Of a DNA stretch of 64,000 bases, positions 33,970 through 42,611 are shown piece by piece. The translations under genes were made by a program, and so were the position numbers. Under the pieces are notes generated by a model. It was not told the origin of the DNA, made no database searches, and saw only the letters and a list, made by a program, of their open reading frames with translations. The DNA is from Bradyrhizobium sp. AUGA SZCCT0283 (GTDB lineage Bacteria > Pseudomonadota > Alphaproteobacteria > Rhizobiales > Xanthobacteraceae), in contig NZ_JAFCLU010000017.1 of assembly GCF_018130385.1 (NCBI RefSeq), positions 62,001 to 126,000 of the forward strand. The letters run 5' to 3'. Position 1 is the first letter of the stretch; the number at the start of each line of letters is the position of its first letter.

Positions 33970-34284
33970 TCAGGTCGCTTCACCCGCGAGCCGGGTGAGA
34001 TCCGCAAGCACCGCGGACACGAGGTCGCGGTGGTGGGTGTCGGTCGCCGGCAGGCCGGCGGAATACAGATTGAGCACATAACGCGCCTTGGCCACCGCCT
34101 CGGACCACGAGGTGGCTGGCGCGGTGAGGATCTCGATTTCGACGACGCCCTGCTTGTCACGCAACAGCTTCGCGTTGGCCTCGACGTCGGCGATCACGCG
34201 ACGGATATCGGTGGCCTTCTGCGCCGCCATGCCGCGATGTTTGTCGAGCTCGATCGGGGTATCAGTCACGCGGTGCGCTCGCAT
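33970..34284 (-). CDS. Hypothetical helical protein
   Basis: This 104-residue protein is mostly helical: IELDKHRGMAAQKATDIRRVIADVEANAKLL, EIEILTAPATSWSEAVAKARYVL, LVSAVLADLTRLAGEAT. It overlaps the upstream gene (34262) by 23 bases, or by 8 if the GTG at 34269 is the start, so the two are translationally coupled. No family is recognised. Confidence 0.6.
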   Translation of the reverse strand: MRAHRVTDTPIELDKHRGMAAQKATDIRRVIADVEANAKLLRDKQGVVEIEILTAPATSWSEAVAKARYVLNLYSAGLPATDTHHRDLVSAVLADLTRLAGEAT

Positions 34285-34531
34285 CGATGCGTTGCGCGTC
34301 GGACAGATCGACCGAACTGATCGAGATCATCTCCATCGCGGAACGCTGCGGCGGCGCGCCGGGCACCATGATCATGGTGGCGACCCGCCGAAAGCACGGA
34401 AACGAAAGGCCCTCGATCATCTCCTCGTCGGTGACGATTTCGTAAGCCCCCGGTGCGAGCTGCCGGTCGATACCCCTGATGCGGAACGGATGCCTGAAAT
34501 GAACCGTTTCCCGTCGCGTACGCGTGGTCAT
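34262..34531 (-). CDS. Hypothetical protein
   Basis: This 89-residue protein is beta-rich: TVHFRHPFRIRGIDRQLAPG, AYEIVTDEEMIEGLSFPCFR, VATMIMVPGAPPQRSAMEMISISSVDL. The final stretch looks like an extended tail. It is the first of two coupled genes and lies head-to-head with the transglutaminase-like gene at 34726. Function is unknown. Confidence 0.6.
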   Translation of the reverse strand: MTTRTRRETVHFRHPFRIRGIDRQLAPGAYEIVTDEEMIEGLSFPCFRRVATMIMVPGAPPQRSAMEMISISSVDLSDAQRIDASAPRD

Positions 34532-34725
34532 GCCGGCAGCTCGGCGAAGCTGCGCACGAAGTCATCATGTTTTGCGGACATCGTGGCAACGTGCGCGCTT
34601 TCGCGGCAATTAGCTATCGTTTTCTTTGGCACCCGCCGCATTTGGTCGAATGAGGCGGCCAGCGCCTTGTATTCGCCGGTTTCGTAGCCACTTCGAACAG
34701 TCAGTGGATGGAGAAGGGCTTTCGA

Positions 34726-35532
34726 GTGAAGATTCGCGTCGGATTCGAAATGCTCTACGATTTCCCGCAGCCGACGCCGATGATCATGGTGCTGGGCACA
34801 CACTTCAGCCGTGCGTCCGATGTCATCGTGCCGGACTTCCTCACCACCGACCCGGTCGTCGAGATCTCCCCCTATCGCGACATGTTCGGCAATTGGTGCA
34901 GCCGCATGGTTGCGCCCGCCGGCCGCGTGCGTCTTGCGGCCGATGGCGTCGTTCGCGACAGCGGCCTGCCCGATCCGGTGTTTGCTTCCGCCGTCCAGCA
35001 CGCGGTCGAGGATCTGCCTGCGGACACTCTGGTCTATCTGCTCGGCAGCCGCTATTGCGAGACCGACCGGCTTTCGGAAATCGCCTGGCAATTGTTCGAG
35101 AAAACGCCGCCGGGCTGGGCGCGGGTCCAGGCGATCTGCGATTTCGTCCACCGTCACATCGCCTTCGGATACGAGCACGCCCGCGCCACGCGGACGGCGT
35201 GGGAGGCTTATGAGGAAGGCAAGGGCGTCTGCCGCGATTACGCCCATCTCGCCGTCGCGTTCTGCCGCTGCATGAACATTCCCGCGCGCTATTGCACGGG
35301 CTATCTCAGCGACATCGGCACGCCGAAACCCTGGGCCGCAGGCGATTTCGCCGGCTGGTTCGAAGCCTATATCGGCGGGCACTGGCGCACCTTCGATCCG
35401 CGCAACAACGTGCCGAGGATCGGCCGCATCCTGATCGCGCAGGGGCGCGACGCTTCCGATGTGCCGATCACCCAGACCTTCGGGCCAAACACATTGGCCG
35501 GCTTCAAGGTCTGGACCGACGAGATTGCGTGA
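34726..35532 (+). CDS. Transglutaminase-like cysteine protease
   Basis: This is a 268-residue protein. Residues 1-110 form the N-terminal beta domain that often precedes these enzymes (VGFEMLYDFPQPTPMIMVLG, SPYRDMFGNWCSRM). The core shows the Cys in GKGVCRDYAHLAVAFCR, then YCTGYLSD and the His and Asp in FAGWFEAYIGGHWRTFDPRNN. Such domains hydrolyse peptides or form isopeptide bonds; a cytoplasmic peptidase role is most likely because no signal peptide is seen. I prefer the GTG at 34726 (AGAAGG upstream, and the family start KIRVGFEM); the ATG at 34708 is also in frame. Confidence 0.85.
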   Translation: MKIRVGFEMLYDFPQPTPMIMVLGTHFSRASDVIVPDFLTTDPVVEISPYRDMFGNWCSRMVAPAGRVRLAADGVVRDSGLPDPVFASAVQHAVEDLPADTLVYLLGSRYCETDRLSEIAWQLFEKTPPGWARVQAICDFVHRHIAFGYEHARATRTAWEAYEEGKGVCRDYAHLAVAFCRCMNIPARYCTGYLSDIGTPKPWAAGDFAGWFEAYIGGHWRTFDPRNNVPRIGRILIAQGRDASDVPITQTFGPNTLAGFKVWTDEIA

Positions 35533-35595
35533 CGGCGTAATCGTCTCGCGTCACCTGCTTGATTTGAAACTGCGGCCCATCGGGAAGGAACTCGG

Positions 35596-35844
35596 ATGAA
35601 GACGACTCTCGCCGTGCTGGCACTGTGCGTGTGTGCGACGGGCGCTCTCGCCGCAGGGCCTGAGTGCCGCGTGATCGAAAACGCCAATGCGCGGCTGTCG
35701 TGCTACGACGCCGTGTACCCTCCAAAAATGGAAAAGTCCGCAGTCTCCGAAAAGGACCCGTCGCGAGACGCCTACAAGGATCCTTTCAGCGCAGAAGACG
35801 CCAGGACCAGCGCCAAGCTGAAGAATATCTGCCGCGGTTGCTGA
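35596..35844 (+). CDS. Small secreted cysteine-containing protein
   Basis: This 82-residue protein has a signal peptide (MKTTLAVLALCVCATGALAA) and the mature motif GPECRVIENANARLSCYDAVYPP, similar to small periplasmic proteins with a C...ARLxCYD signature. Two Cys pairs (PEC...SCYD and ICRGC) could form disulfides. The ATG follows GGAAGGAACTCGG. Function is unknown. Confidence 0.65.
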   Translation: MKTTLAVLALCVCATGALAAGPECRVIENANARLSCYDAVYPPKMEKSAVSEKDPSRDAYKDPFSAEDARTSAKLKNICRGC

Positions 35845-35904
35845 GATGGAGGCGCCCGGCTGGCAGGGGCGTTTCTACGCCCGGTCGACAACCAGCCTTG
35901 CCAG

Positions 35905-36132
35905 CTAGCTCAACAAGGTGCGCACCTTCATGGCGGCATCGTAGACCTGGACCTGAAGCATCGGATAAGCGGTCTTCAGTTTTCGGCCGGAGACTTCGGC
36001 AGCCTCGGCCGTGTCAAACTCCGACTTGAAATGGCCGTCGACGATCGTCGCGAACCCTTCGGTCGGAGGCCTGTCGGCCCGCACCGCCTTCTTCGGCTCC
36101 GGCTCTTCAATGGAAAACAGGGGTTTCTTCAT
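35905..36132 (-). CDS. Small hypothetical protein
   Basis: This 75-residue product starts MKKPLFSIEEPEPKKAVRAD at 36132, with AAAGGA eight bases upstream; a longer open frame upstream looks non-coding. The second half reads GHFKSEFDTAEAAEVSGRKLKTAYPMLQVQVYDAAMKVRTLL, a compact alpha/beta pattern. It is convergent with the secreted protein gene. Function is unknown. Confidence 0.6.
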   Translation of the reverse strand: MKKPLFSIEEPEPKKAVRADRPPTEGFATIVDGHFKSEFDTAEAAEVSGRKLKTAYPMLQVQVYDAAMKVRTLLS

Positions 36133-36681
36133 CGTCATTCCTTTCGCGTTCACCGCGATTGTTCGATCTGCGTGGAAGCTGGCTTCAAAAGCCGCGACTG
36201 ACGCATCGTGATGCGCGTCCTCCGTCACTGCGGTGTTACCGCCGGACGACAATTGCTGCAGCGATCAGGAGACCAGGAACAATTGGCGCCAGCATTGCCG
36301 GTGCCAGCCGCTCTCACAAATGGAACGCTTGGCTGGGTAGACCTATCGGCCGCCCGTCGTGCGACGGCAGTGCCAGACTCTCAGTCAGCGATAGCAGCCT
36401 ATGAAGCGCGATGACGCGAACAACAGACGCTCTTTTGGTCCCGATGTCGAGGGAAATCCCAAAAGCGAGGACAAGGGTCAGCGTTCATGCCGCATCTGAT
36501 CCGATCGCGATAGCAACGTGATGGTTGCTATTGGGTACGGCAGTATCCATATGAGCAACAGCGTACTCGGTTTCGCAACAAGGCGTGTCCGGCAGACGCG
36601 ACGCTTAGCCACACAATCCTGCAGATGATATCGACCAACGGCATGCCGCTTCGGCATGCGCGTCACGGGTCAGGAGACGCT
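36133..36681. other. Intergenic region upstream of the mannose operon
   Basis: No supported gene is seen. An inverted repeat with 8-bp arms (ATAGCAAC and GTTGCTAT, 6 bases apart) lies at 36510-36531, about 150 bases before the phosphomannose isomerase start. It could be an operator or hairpin. Confidence 0.4.
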
Positions 36682-37617
36682 ATGTCCATCGAACACGCCT
36701 CCGTGCAGGCCGTGCACAAGCCCTGGGGCGTCAGCGATCTCCAGCCATGGAGCAGCGTGGACGGTACCGGAGATGCGGTGGGAGAGCTCTGGTTCGAGCG
36801 CGCCGACAGCCATGCGCCGACTCCTGCCTTGCTGCTCAAGTTGCTGTTCACCAGCGCGCCGCTGTCGATCCAGGTTCATCCGGACGATACGTTTGCGCGC
36901 GCGATGGGGATGCCGAATGGCAAGAGCGAAGCGTGGTACATCATCTCGGCGGAACCGGGCGCGCAGATCGGCGTCGGTTTGAACCGACGGATCACGCCAC
37001 AGGAATTGTATGCGGCGATCACGAATGGCTCGATCGTTGATCTGGTTCAATGGCGTCCGGCTGCGAAAGGCGATGTCATCTTCATTCCGGCCGGCACCAT
37101 CCACGCGCTCGGCGCGGGCATCGTGCTCGCCGAGATTCAGCAGCGCAGCGATGCGACATTTCGCCTGTTCGACTACGGCAGGGAGCGTGAACTGCACATC
37201 GACAATGGCGTAGCCGTTGCGAACGTCTTCCCGCTTCGGCCGCCGGGTCTTCCCACCCGCATGACTCCCGAGCGGACGGTTCTGGTCGCGAGCCGGCATT
37301 TTGTGCTCGAGCGGCTTGAGCTGCCCGCGGATTCAAGCTGGGCGCTGCTCGCCGACCCGGAGACCTGGGTTCTCGCGCTCGATGGCCATGCGGCGATCGG
37401 ATCGGCCGCGCTATCCATCGGGCAGGCGATCTTCGTCGGCGGCGGTCGCGCCAGCATCGACGTCGGTGCCGACGGGCTGACCGCCCTGGTCGCGTATCCC
37501 GCAAGCGGTCCGATCGACTCCCTTTTGCACGGGCTTTCCGGCCAATCGGCCAGACCTGTTCAGCCCGTTGCGGCCGACCTGGCGAGACTCTCCGGCCTGG
37601 CCGAGGCGCGCACATGA
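36682..37617 (+). CDS. manA: Class I mannose-6-phosphate isomerase
   Basis: This 311-residue cupin enzyme interconverts mannose-6-phosphate and fructose-6-phosphate. The metal-binding pattern is visible: LSIQVHPDDTFAR (His), KSEAWYIIS (Glu), FIPAGTIHALGAGIVLAEIQQRSDATFRLFDYGR (His and the catalytic Arg region). It is shorter than E. coli ManA (about 390), as in the minimal bacterial type. The ATG at 36682 follows AGGAG. It overlaps the glycosyltransferase gene by 4 bases, so mannose phosphate is probably the precursor for the next two enzymes. Confidence 0.9.
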   Translation: MSIEHASVQAVHKPWGVSDLQPWSSVDGTGDAVGELWFERADSHAPTPALLLKLLFTSAPLSIQVHPDDTFARAMGMPNGKSEAWYIISAEPGAQIGVGLNRRITPQELYAAITNGSIVDLVQWRPAAKGDVIFIPAGTIHALGAGIVLAEIQQRSDATFRLFDYGRERELHIDNGVAVANVFPLRPPGLPTRMTPERTVLVASRHFVLERLELPADSSWALLADPETWVLALDGHAAIGSAALSIGQAIFVGGGRASIDVGADGLTALVAYPASGPIDSLLHGLSGQSARPVQPVAADLARLSGLAEART

Positions 37618-39899
37618 CGCCGCTCCGCAGGATCGCAGTGATCGGCAATTCGTTGCCGCGCCGCTGCGGCATCGCAACATTTTCGACCGACCTGCAACGC
37701 GCGATCTCGCATTCACGGCCAAGCCTGCAAACCTGCATCGTGGCAATGACCGACCACGATCAGACCTATGACTATCCTGCCTCGGTAGCCTTTCAGATCA
37801 AGGACGGCAGCATCGAGGAGTATGTCGGCGCCGCTGCGTTTCTCAACGCCGGCCGGTTCGACATCGTCTGCCTGCAGCACGAATTCGGAATTTTCGGCGG
37901 CGAGGCCGGGGCCCATATCCTGGAGCTGCTGTCGCGCTTGACCATGCCGGTCGTCACGACGCTGCACACGGTGCTGGCCGCGCCGACGGCGGCTCAGCGC
38001 GCGGTGATGGAGCGCATCGTCGAGATGTCCTCGAAAGTCGTCGTGATGGCCAGCAAGGGCCGTGAACTGCTGCGCAACGTCTATCGCGTACCGGACGACA
38101 AGATCGAGGTCATCGCCCATGGCATCCCCGACTTTCCGTTTGTTGCGCCGGATGCGGCAAAGGCGAAGCTCGGATTCAGCAACCGGTCGGTGATTCTGAC
38201 GTTCGGCCTGCTGTCCCCCAGCAAGGGCATCGAGGTCATGATCGACGCCATGCCCTCGATCCTGCAAAGGCGGCCGGACGCGGTCTATGTGGTGCTCGGT
38301 GCGACGCATCCCAATCTGGTTCGCGACCAGGGCGAAGCCTATCGCGGCAGCCTGATGGCACGGGTGCGCAAACTTGGCGTCGAGGATCATGTCGTATTCC
38401 TCGACCAGTTCGTGGATCAGGCCACGCTGCTCGAATTCATTTCAATGTGCGACGTGTATGTCACGCCCTATCTCAACGAGGCGCAGATGACGTCCGGCAC
38501 GCTGGCCTACAGCTTCGGCCTCGGCAAGCCGGTGGTCTCGACGCCTTACTGGCATGCGCGCGAACTGCTGGCCGACGGCCGCGGCGTTCTCGTTGCCTTT
38601 GGCGACCCGACAGAGACCGGCAACGAAATTGCAGGACTGCTGACCGACGGTCCTCGCCGGCAGGCAATGCGCGAGCGCGCCTACGCCGCCAGCCGGTCGA
38701 TGACATGGGCGCGCACGGCCGAGCGTTACATGACCGCCTTCGAAAATGCACGGCAGGGCCACCGGCTGAAGGTGATCGCGCGTGCCGCGCCGGACGCGAT
38801 CGCGCCGCACGGCCCCGCGGTGCCCGACATGCAATTGGGCCATTTCCTGTCGATGTGCGACGATACCGGACTGTTCCAGCACGCCGTGCATTCGGTGCCT
38901 GATCGCGCGCACGGTTACTGCGTGGACGACAACGCCCGCGCGTTGCTGCTGGCTTGCGCGCTCAATGAGCCGGGCGAGCGCCCGCTTTCGGAAAGCCAGA
39001 CCGGCCGCTTTGCCGCCTTTGTGCAGCATGCCTGGAATCCCGATACCAGGCGCTTCCGCAACTTCATGGGTTTCAACCGGACCTGGCTCGAAGATGAAGG
39101 CTCCGAGGACAGTCACGGGCGAACCCTGTGGGCGCTCGGCGAATGCGCGCGGAAGGATGCCAGCCGGTCACGGCGCCGGTGGGCGGTGGCCTTGTTTGCC
39201 GAAGCCCTGTCGACCGCCGCGGCCTTTCGTTCGCCTCGCGCCATGGCCTTCACGCTGCTCGGTCTGGACGCCTATTGCGCCGCAGCTCCGGAGGATCAGC
39301 GCGCCCGCGAGATCAGGCATTCGCTTGCCGACACGCTGGTATCCGCGCTGGCTTTGGTCGAGACGCCGGACTGGGTGTGGTTCGAGGAAGTTTTGGCATA
39401 TGACAATGCGCGCCTGCCGCAGGCCCTGATTGCGACAGGCCTCGCAACGCAAACGCCGGCCTATGTCGATGCCGGTTTGAGAACCCTGCGCTGGTTGATG
39501 ACGCTGCAAACGACGTCGACCGGCCATTTCCGTCCTGTGGGGACGACGAGCTTCGGCGAACTTCGAAAGCCTCCCGAGGTATTCGATCAGCAGCCGGTGG
39601 AAGCCACCGCAACCATTGCGGCGTGCCTGACCGCGTGGCGCGCGGACGGCGATGCCGAATGGAAGGTCATCGCGGCCGGGGTCTTCTTCTGGTTCTTCGG
39701 CGGCAACGACCTGTCGGTTGCGCTCGTCGATTCCGAGACCGGCAGTTGTCGCGATGGGCTGCATCCCGACCGTGCCAATGAAAATCGCGGCGGCGAGTCG
39801 GTCGTGTCCTATCTGCTGGCGCTGGCCGAGATGCGCCAACTTGCGCGCGCCAATATCAATCCGACGAACCCCGTGGCGCTTCGCGCCATCGGCGCTTGA
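37614..39899 (+). CDS. GT4 glycosyltransferase fused to a large helical C-terminal domain
   Basis: This is a 761-residue protein. Residues 1-385 are a GT-B glycosyltransferase (family 4): VIGNSLPRRCGIATFSTDLQ, LQHEFGIFGGEAGAHI, PVVTTLHTVL, HGIPDF, LTFGLLSPSKGIEVMIDAM, and MTSGTLAYSFGLGKPVVSTPYWHARELL. Residues 390-755 are a separate domain (DTGLFQHAVHSVPDRAHGYC, VDDNARALLLACAL, DSHGRTLWALGECAR, YDNARLPQALIATGL) that looks like an alpha/alpha toroid, as in sugar hydrolases or epimerases. It may build a mannose-containing glycan. The operon with manA and a GH130 gene supports mannose chemistry, but the exact product is unknown. Confidence 0.85.
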   Translation: MTPLRRIAVIGNSLPRRCGIATFSTDLQRAISHSRPSLQTCIVAMTDHDQTYDYPASVAFQIKDGSIEEYVGAAAFLNAGRFDIVCLQHEFGIFGGEAGAHILELLSRLTMPVVTTLHTVLAAPTAAQRAVMERIVEMSSKVVVMASKGRELLRNVYRVPDDKIEVIAHGIPDFPFVAPDAAKAKLGFSNRSVILTFGLLSPSKGIEVMIDAMPSILQRRPDAVYVVLGATHPNLVRDQGEAYRGSLMARVRKLGVEDHVVFLDQFVDQATLLEFISMCDVYVTPYLNEAQMTSGTLAYSFGLGKPVVSTPYWHARELLADGRGVLVAFGDPTETGNEIAGLLTDGPRRQAMRERAYAASRSMTWARTAERYMTAFENARQGHRLKVIARAAPDAIAPHGPAVPDMQLGHFLSMCDDTGLFQHAVHSVPDRAHGYCVDDNARALLLACALNEPGERPLSESQTGRFAAFVQHAWNPDTRRFRNFMGFNRTWLEDEGSEDSHGRTLWALGECARKDASRSRRRWAVALFAEALSTAAAFRSPRAMAFTLLGLDAYCAAAPEDQRAREIRHSLADTLVSALALVETPDWVWFEEVLAYDNARLPQALIATGLATQTPAYVDAGLRTLRWLMTLQTTSTGHFRPVGTTSFGELRKPPEVFDQQPVEATATIAACLTAWRADGDAEWKVIAAGVFFWFFGGNDLSVALVDSETGSCRDGLHPDRANENRGGESVVSYLLALAEMRQLARANINPTNPVALRAIGA

Positions 39900-39938
39900 G
39901 TTAAGCGTTCACTCCCGCAAACGCGAAACGAGGGCAAC

Positions 39939-41234
39939 ATGTTACAAACCACTTTTATCAATCGGCGGGCGCTCTATCTGCGGCCTGATCCCGCGCGCGT
40001 GATCGTGCGTCCGTTCAAGCCGGCGACCGAGCCGCGCGATCTCAACCCGACCGACAAGACGCGCGCCAACCATATCGTCGAGCGCGTTCTCAATCTCGAT
40101 CCACAGACCGCGGCGGGCCAACTGGCCGATGTTCTGGAGAATTTCCAGGGCCGGCACCGCAACCTGTTGGAGACGTTCGAGCGCCGGGCCGACGAAATGG
40201 AGGAAGCACTGCTGGCGCACTGCACGTTTTCCGAAGTGCAGCGCCAGCTGATTGGCGCCTACTTCATGCACGAATATTCGTTTGAAGCGTCGGCGCTGTT
40301 CAATCCCAGCATCGTGCCGCACCCGGACCAATCAGGAATCGCAAAGGGCAGCCTGCGCTTCATTCTGAGCCTCCGTGCCGTCGGCGAAGGGCACGTGTCG
40401 TCGCTGACGTTTCGCGCCGGCATTATCACGGCGGACGGCAGTATTGCAGTCGATCCGACCGCCCGGCTCGCGACGAGCCCCCGGATCAGGCATCAGACAG
40501 CCGGACCGATCGGCGACGAAGTCGAAGTCGTCTTCCAGCCGGAGCAGGATATCAGCGAACGCGTGATCTTTCCGGTCACGGACTCGCAGTCGAACGGCAT
40601 CGAGGACGCGCGCTTCGTCCAGTTCAGCGATGGCGGCCGGATGACCTATTACGCCACCTATACCGCCTACAAGGGCACGGCGATCCGGTCGGAATTGATC
40701 GAAACGAGCGACTTCCTCTCGTTTCGGATGACGCCGCTGCACGGCGCAGCCGCGCGCAACAAGGGCATGGCGCTGTTCCCGCGCAAAATCGACGGCAAGT
40801 ACGCCATGATCGCGCGACAGGACAACGAGAATCTTTACCTGATTTATTCCGACGACCTCTACCGATGGGAAGGCGGCCAGGCGATCCTGAAGCCGCAATT
40901 CCCGTGGGAGTTCGTGCAGATCGGCAACTGCGGATCGCCGGTCGAACTGGAGGAGGGCTGGCTGCTGCTGACGCACGGCGTCGGCCCGGTCCGGAAATAT
41001 TCGATCGGAGCGGCGTTGCTCGACAAGCGCGATCCGTCCAGGGTACTGGCGCGTTCGCGTGAGCCGTTGTTGCGGCCCGAACCATCCGAACGCGAGGGCT
41101 ACGTTCCCAATGTGGTCTATACCTGCGGGGCGATGACGCACAACGATCAGCTCATTTTGCCCTACGCCGTATCAGATACGTACTCCAACTTTGCAACGAT
41201 CGGGATTTCTGCGCTGCTGCGGTCGATGTCCTGA
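39939..41234 (+). CDS. GH130-family mannoside phosphorylase/hydrolase
   Basis: This is a 431-residue protein. After an N-terminal helical extension (about 1-105) comes a five-bladed beta-propeller of the GH130 family. The catalytic Asp lies in NGIEDARF (family motif GxEDxR). Other marks are SALFNPSIVPHPD, AYKGTAIRSELIETSDFLSF, NKGMALFPRKIDGKYAMI and GNCGSPVELEEGWLLLTHGVG. GH130 enzymes phosphorolyse beta-mannosides to mannose-1-phosphate. The ATG follows GAGGG by five bases. It is 39 bases after the glycosyltransferase gene, in one operon. Confidence 0.88.
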   Translation: MLQTTFINRRALYLRPDPARVIVRPFKPATEPRDLNPTDKTRANHIVERVLNLDPQTAAGQLADVLENFQGRHRNLLETFERRADEMEEALLAHCTFSEVQRQLIGAYFMHEYSFEASALFNPSIVPHPDQSGIAKGSLRFILSLRAVGEGHVSSLTFRAGIITADGSIAVDPTARLATSPRIRHQTAGPIGDEVEVVFQPEQDISERVIFPVTDSQSNGIEDARFVQFSDGGRMTYYATYTAYKGTAIRSELIETSDFLSFRMTPLHGAAARNKGMALFPRKIDGKYAMIARQDNENLYLIYSDDLYRWEGGQAILKPQFPWEFVQIGNCGSPVELEEGWLLLTHGVGPVRKYSIGAALLDKRDPSRVLARSREPLLRPEPSEREGYVPNVVYTCGAMTHNDQLILPYAVSDTYSNFATIGISALLRSMS

Positions 41235-41279
41235 ATCCGAAATCGCGCGGTGCGGCTTGCATCCTCAAAGGAGAGCGCC

Positions 41280-41522
41280 ATGGCTCGCGAAACAAGTTAC
41301 TTCGTTCAGGCATTCAATGCCGGCCGGGGAGGGAACCTGAAAGCCGATGCCCCGATTGCCTGCAAGACGGAAACGGGCGCGCTTCGCACTGCGGAGCGGC
41401 TGGCCTTGAGCAAGCTCGGGGTCGTTGCCTTCTCCTCCACCGGCGACGCGGAGATGGGCGACTATGATGACGAGCCGACGGTCATCTTCCGCAAGGGAGA
41501 GCTGCCATCGGCCTTCGATTGA
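41280..41522 (+). CDS. Small hypothetical protein
   Basis: This 80-residue protein reads MARETSYFVQAFNAGRGGNL, ACKTETGALRTAERLALSKLG, VVAFSSTGDAEMGDYDDEPTVIF. It looks like a compact alpha/beta domain with an N-terminal strand and a long helix. An AAAGGAGAG ribosome binding site precedes the ATG at 41280. It follows the GH130 gene. Function is unknown. Confidence 0.65.
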   Translation: MARETSYFVQAFNAGRGGNLKADAPIACKTETGALRTAERLALSKLGVVAFSSTGDAEMGDYDDEPTVIFRKGELPSAFD

Positions 41523-41908
41523 GATAGGCCCGGCAACTTTCCGCGGATCGGGTCTGGCTTCGGAACCGAACGTTTCGATTTGCTTCGGTTGGAAGCGGCG
41601 GGATTGCGTCAGCGACCCTTCCGTAGTCGCGATTGAGGTTGGGATAGGTCAAGTGAGCATTGCCGCCGGAATGGCGCTCGCGACAGTCTCCGCGGCGTTT
41701 TAGCGCTCGCTATTCCCGCGACGCGAGCCTAGGGTTGACCGTCACCGCGTTTCCCACGGCACCTATCGGTGACTGAGGGTGTAGGAACGCTCGCCGCCGC
41801 GACGGACGGAGCTTCTGTTGTCCCAGTTTTGCTCGGCCGGCTGGATCGTCCCGCCGCTAATCGTTCCGCAGTTTCTTCCCTTGTCGGTGGTGGCCGTGGC
41901 ATTCCTGC
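41523..41908. other. Intergenic region without a supported gene
   Basis: The long minus-strand open frame from 42463 down to 41729 is antisense to the two small genes that follow and looks composition-driven. I see no other signal. Confidence 0.4.
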
Positions 41909-42106
41909 ATGGATAGGACGAGCGAACTGCACTACCTGATCAGCGGCAACAATCAATTCGGCCGGATCAATCTTAGCCGTCTGGCGGCGGGGGCGGCCGT
42001 CAAGAAGGCAAAGGAGCTTTTGCGGGAAGGTTATTTGGACGTGAGGATATCCACGCCCCGCGGCCGGATCCTGCTGCCAGATGAGTTCGATCAGCTTGAA
42101 GGATAG
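41909..42106 (+). CDS. Small hypothetical protein
   Basis: This 65-residue protein (MDRTSELHYLISGNNQFGRI, LAAGAAVKKAKELLREGYLD, VRISTPRGRILLPDEFDQLEG) has a strand-helix-strand pattern, with a conserved-looking TPRGRIL near the end. It is intact. Function is unknown. Confidence 0.65.
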   Translation: MDRTSELHYLISGNNQFGRINLSRLAAGAAVKKAKELLREGYLDVRISTPRGRILLPDEFDQLEG

Positions 42107-42139
42107 CGGAGAGCCGACAAAAGGTCCGGGAGGCAAGCC

Positions 42140-42379
42140 ATGAGCGTCAAGGCCTTCAAGACCGCCGACGAACTCCAGGGTATGATTGTCGAGCAGATAA
42201 GGATTCTCCATGGGCCTTGGCCTTCTGGGATGACGATGTTTGTTTTTGACGATGCTTACGGATGGAGCGCCAGCATCAGCCGGCCAATATCGGAGGCCGA
42301 CGATTTCTATCGCGCCCGGACGCTCGATCTGATCAGGACGTTGAAGGTCAGTTATGATCTGGACGCGCCTCATATCTAG
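42140..42379 (+). CDS. Small hypothetical protein
   Basis: This 79-residue protein (MSVKAFKTADELQGMIVEQIR, MTMFVFDDAYGWSASISRP, DFYRARTLDLIRTLKVSYDLD) has an alternating helix/strand fold. GGGAGG precedes the ATG. It is the next gene after the one at 41909, and the two are probably co-transcribed. It resembles small rhizobial proteins of unknown role. Confidence 0.65.
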   Translation: MSVKAFKTADELQGMIVEQIRILHGPWPSGMTMFVFDDAYGWSASISRPISEADDFYRARTLDLIRTLKVSYDLDAPHI

Positions 42380-42445
42380 TCGACGACGATATCCAGCCAG
42401 ATCTGCATTTAGTTCCGACGTCACCACCAACCCAGGGAGATCGAC

Positions 42446-42580
42446 ATGGCCAAAGGCGAGCAAAAAGGCAATCGGGAGGCCAAGAAACCCAAGAAAGAGA
42501 AGATCAAGGTAATTGCCGCAGCGCCAAGCCAGAAGACCGCTGGCTGGCAGCCGACCTTCGGTTCCGGCAAGAAGAAATAA
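42446..42580 (+). CDS. Very small basic protein (44 residues)
   Basis: MAKGEQKGNREAKKPKKEKI is followed by KVIAAAPSQKTAGWQPTFGSG and KKK. A GGGAG site lies seven bases before the ATG. The high Lys content and conserved-looking GWQPTFG tail suggest a nucleic-acid- or ribosome-associated small protein; that is a guess from composition. It is the last gene of a run of small plus-strand genes. Confidence 0.6.
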   Translation: MAKGEQKGNREAKKPKKEKIKVIAAAPSQKTAGWQPTFGSGKKK

Positions 42581-42611
42581 GGACGGATGCCCTTGGCCGG
42601 GGCGAACCGCG

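Noticed and set aside
36208..36414. 68-codon plus-strand open frame
   Set aside because: It has a start codon but no ribosome binding site, and the sequence lacks the pattern of a folded protein.
41729..42463. 244-codon minus-strand open frame
   Set aside because: It is antisense to two well-formed small genes (41909 and 42140), lacks a ribosome binding site and has composition-driven residues.
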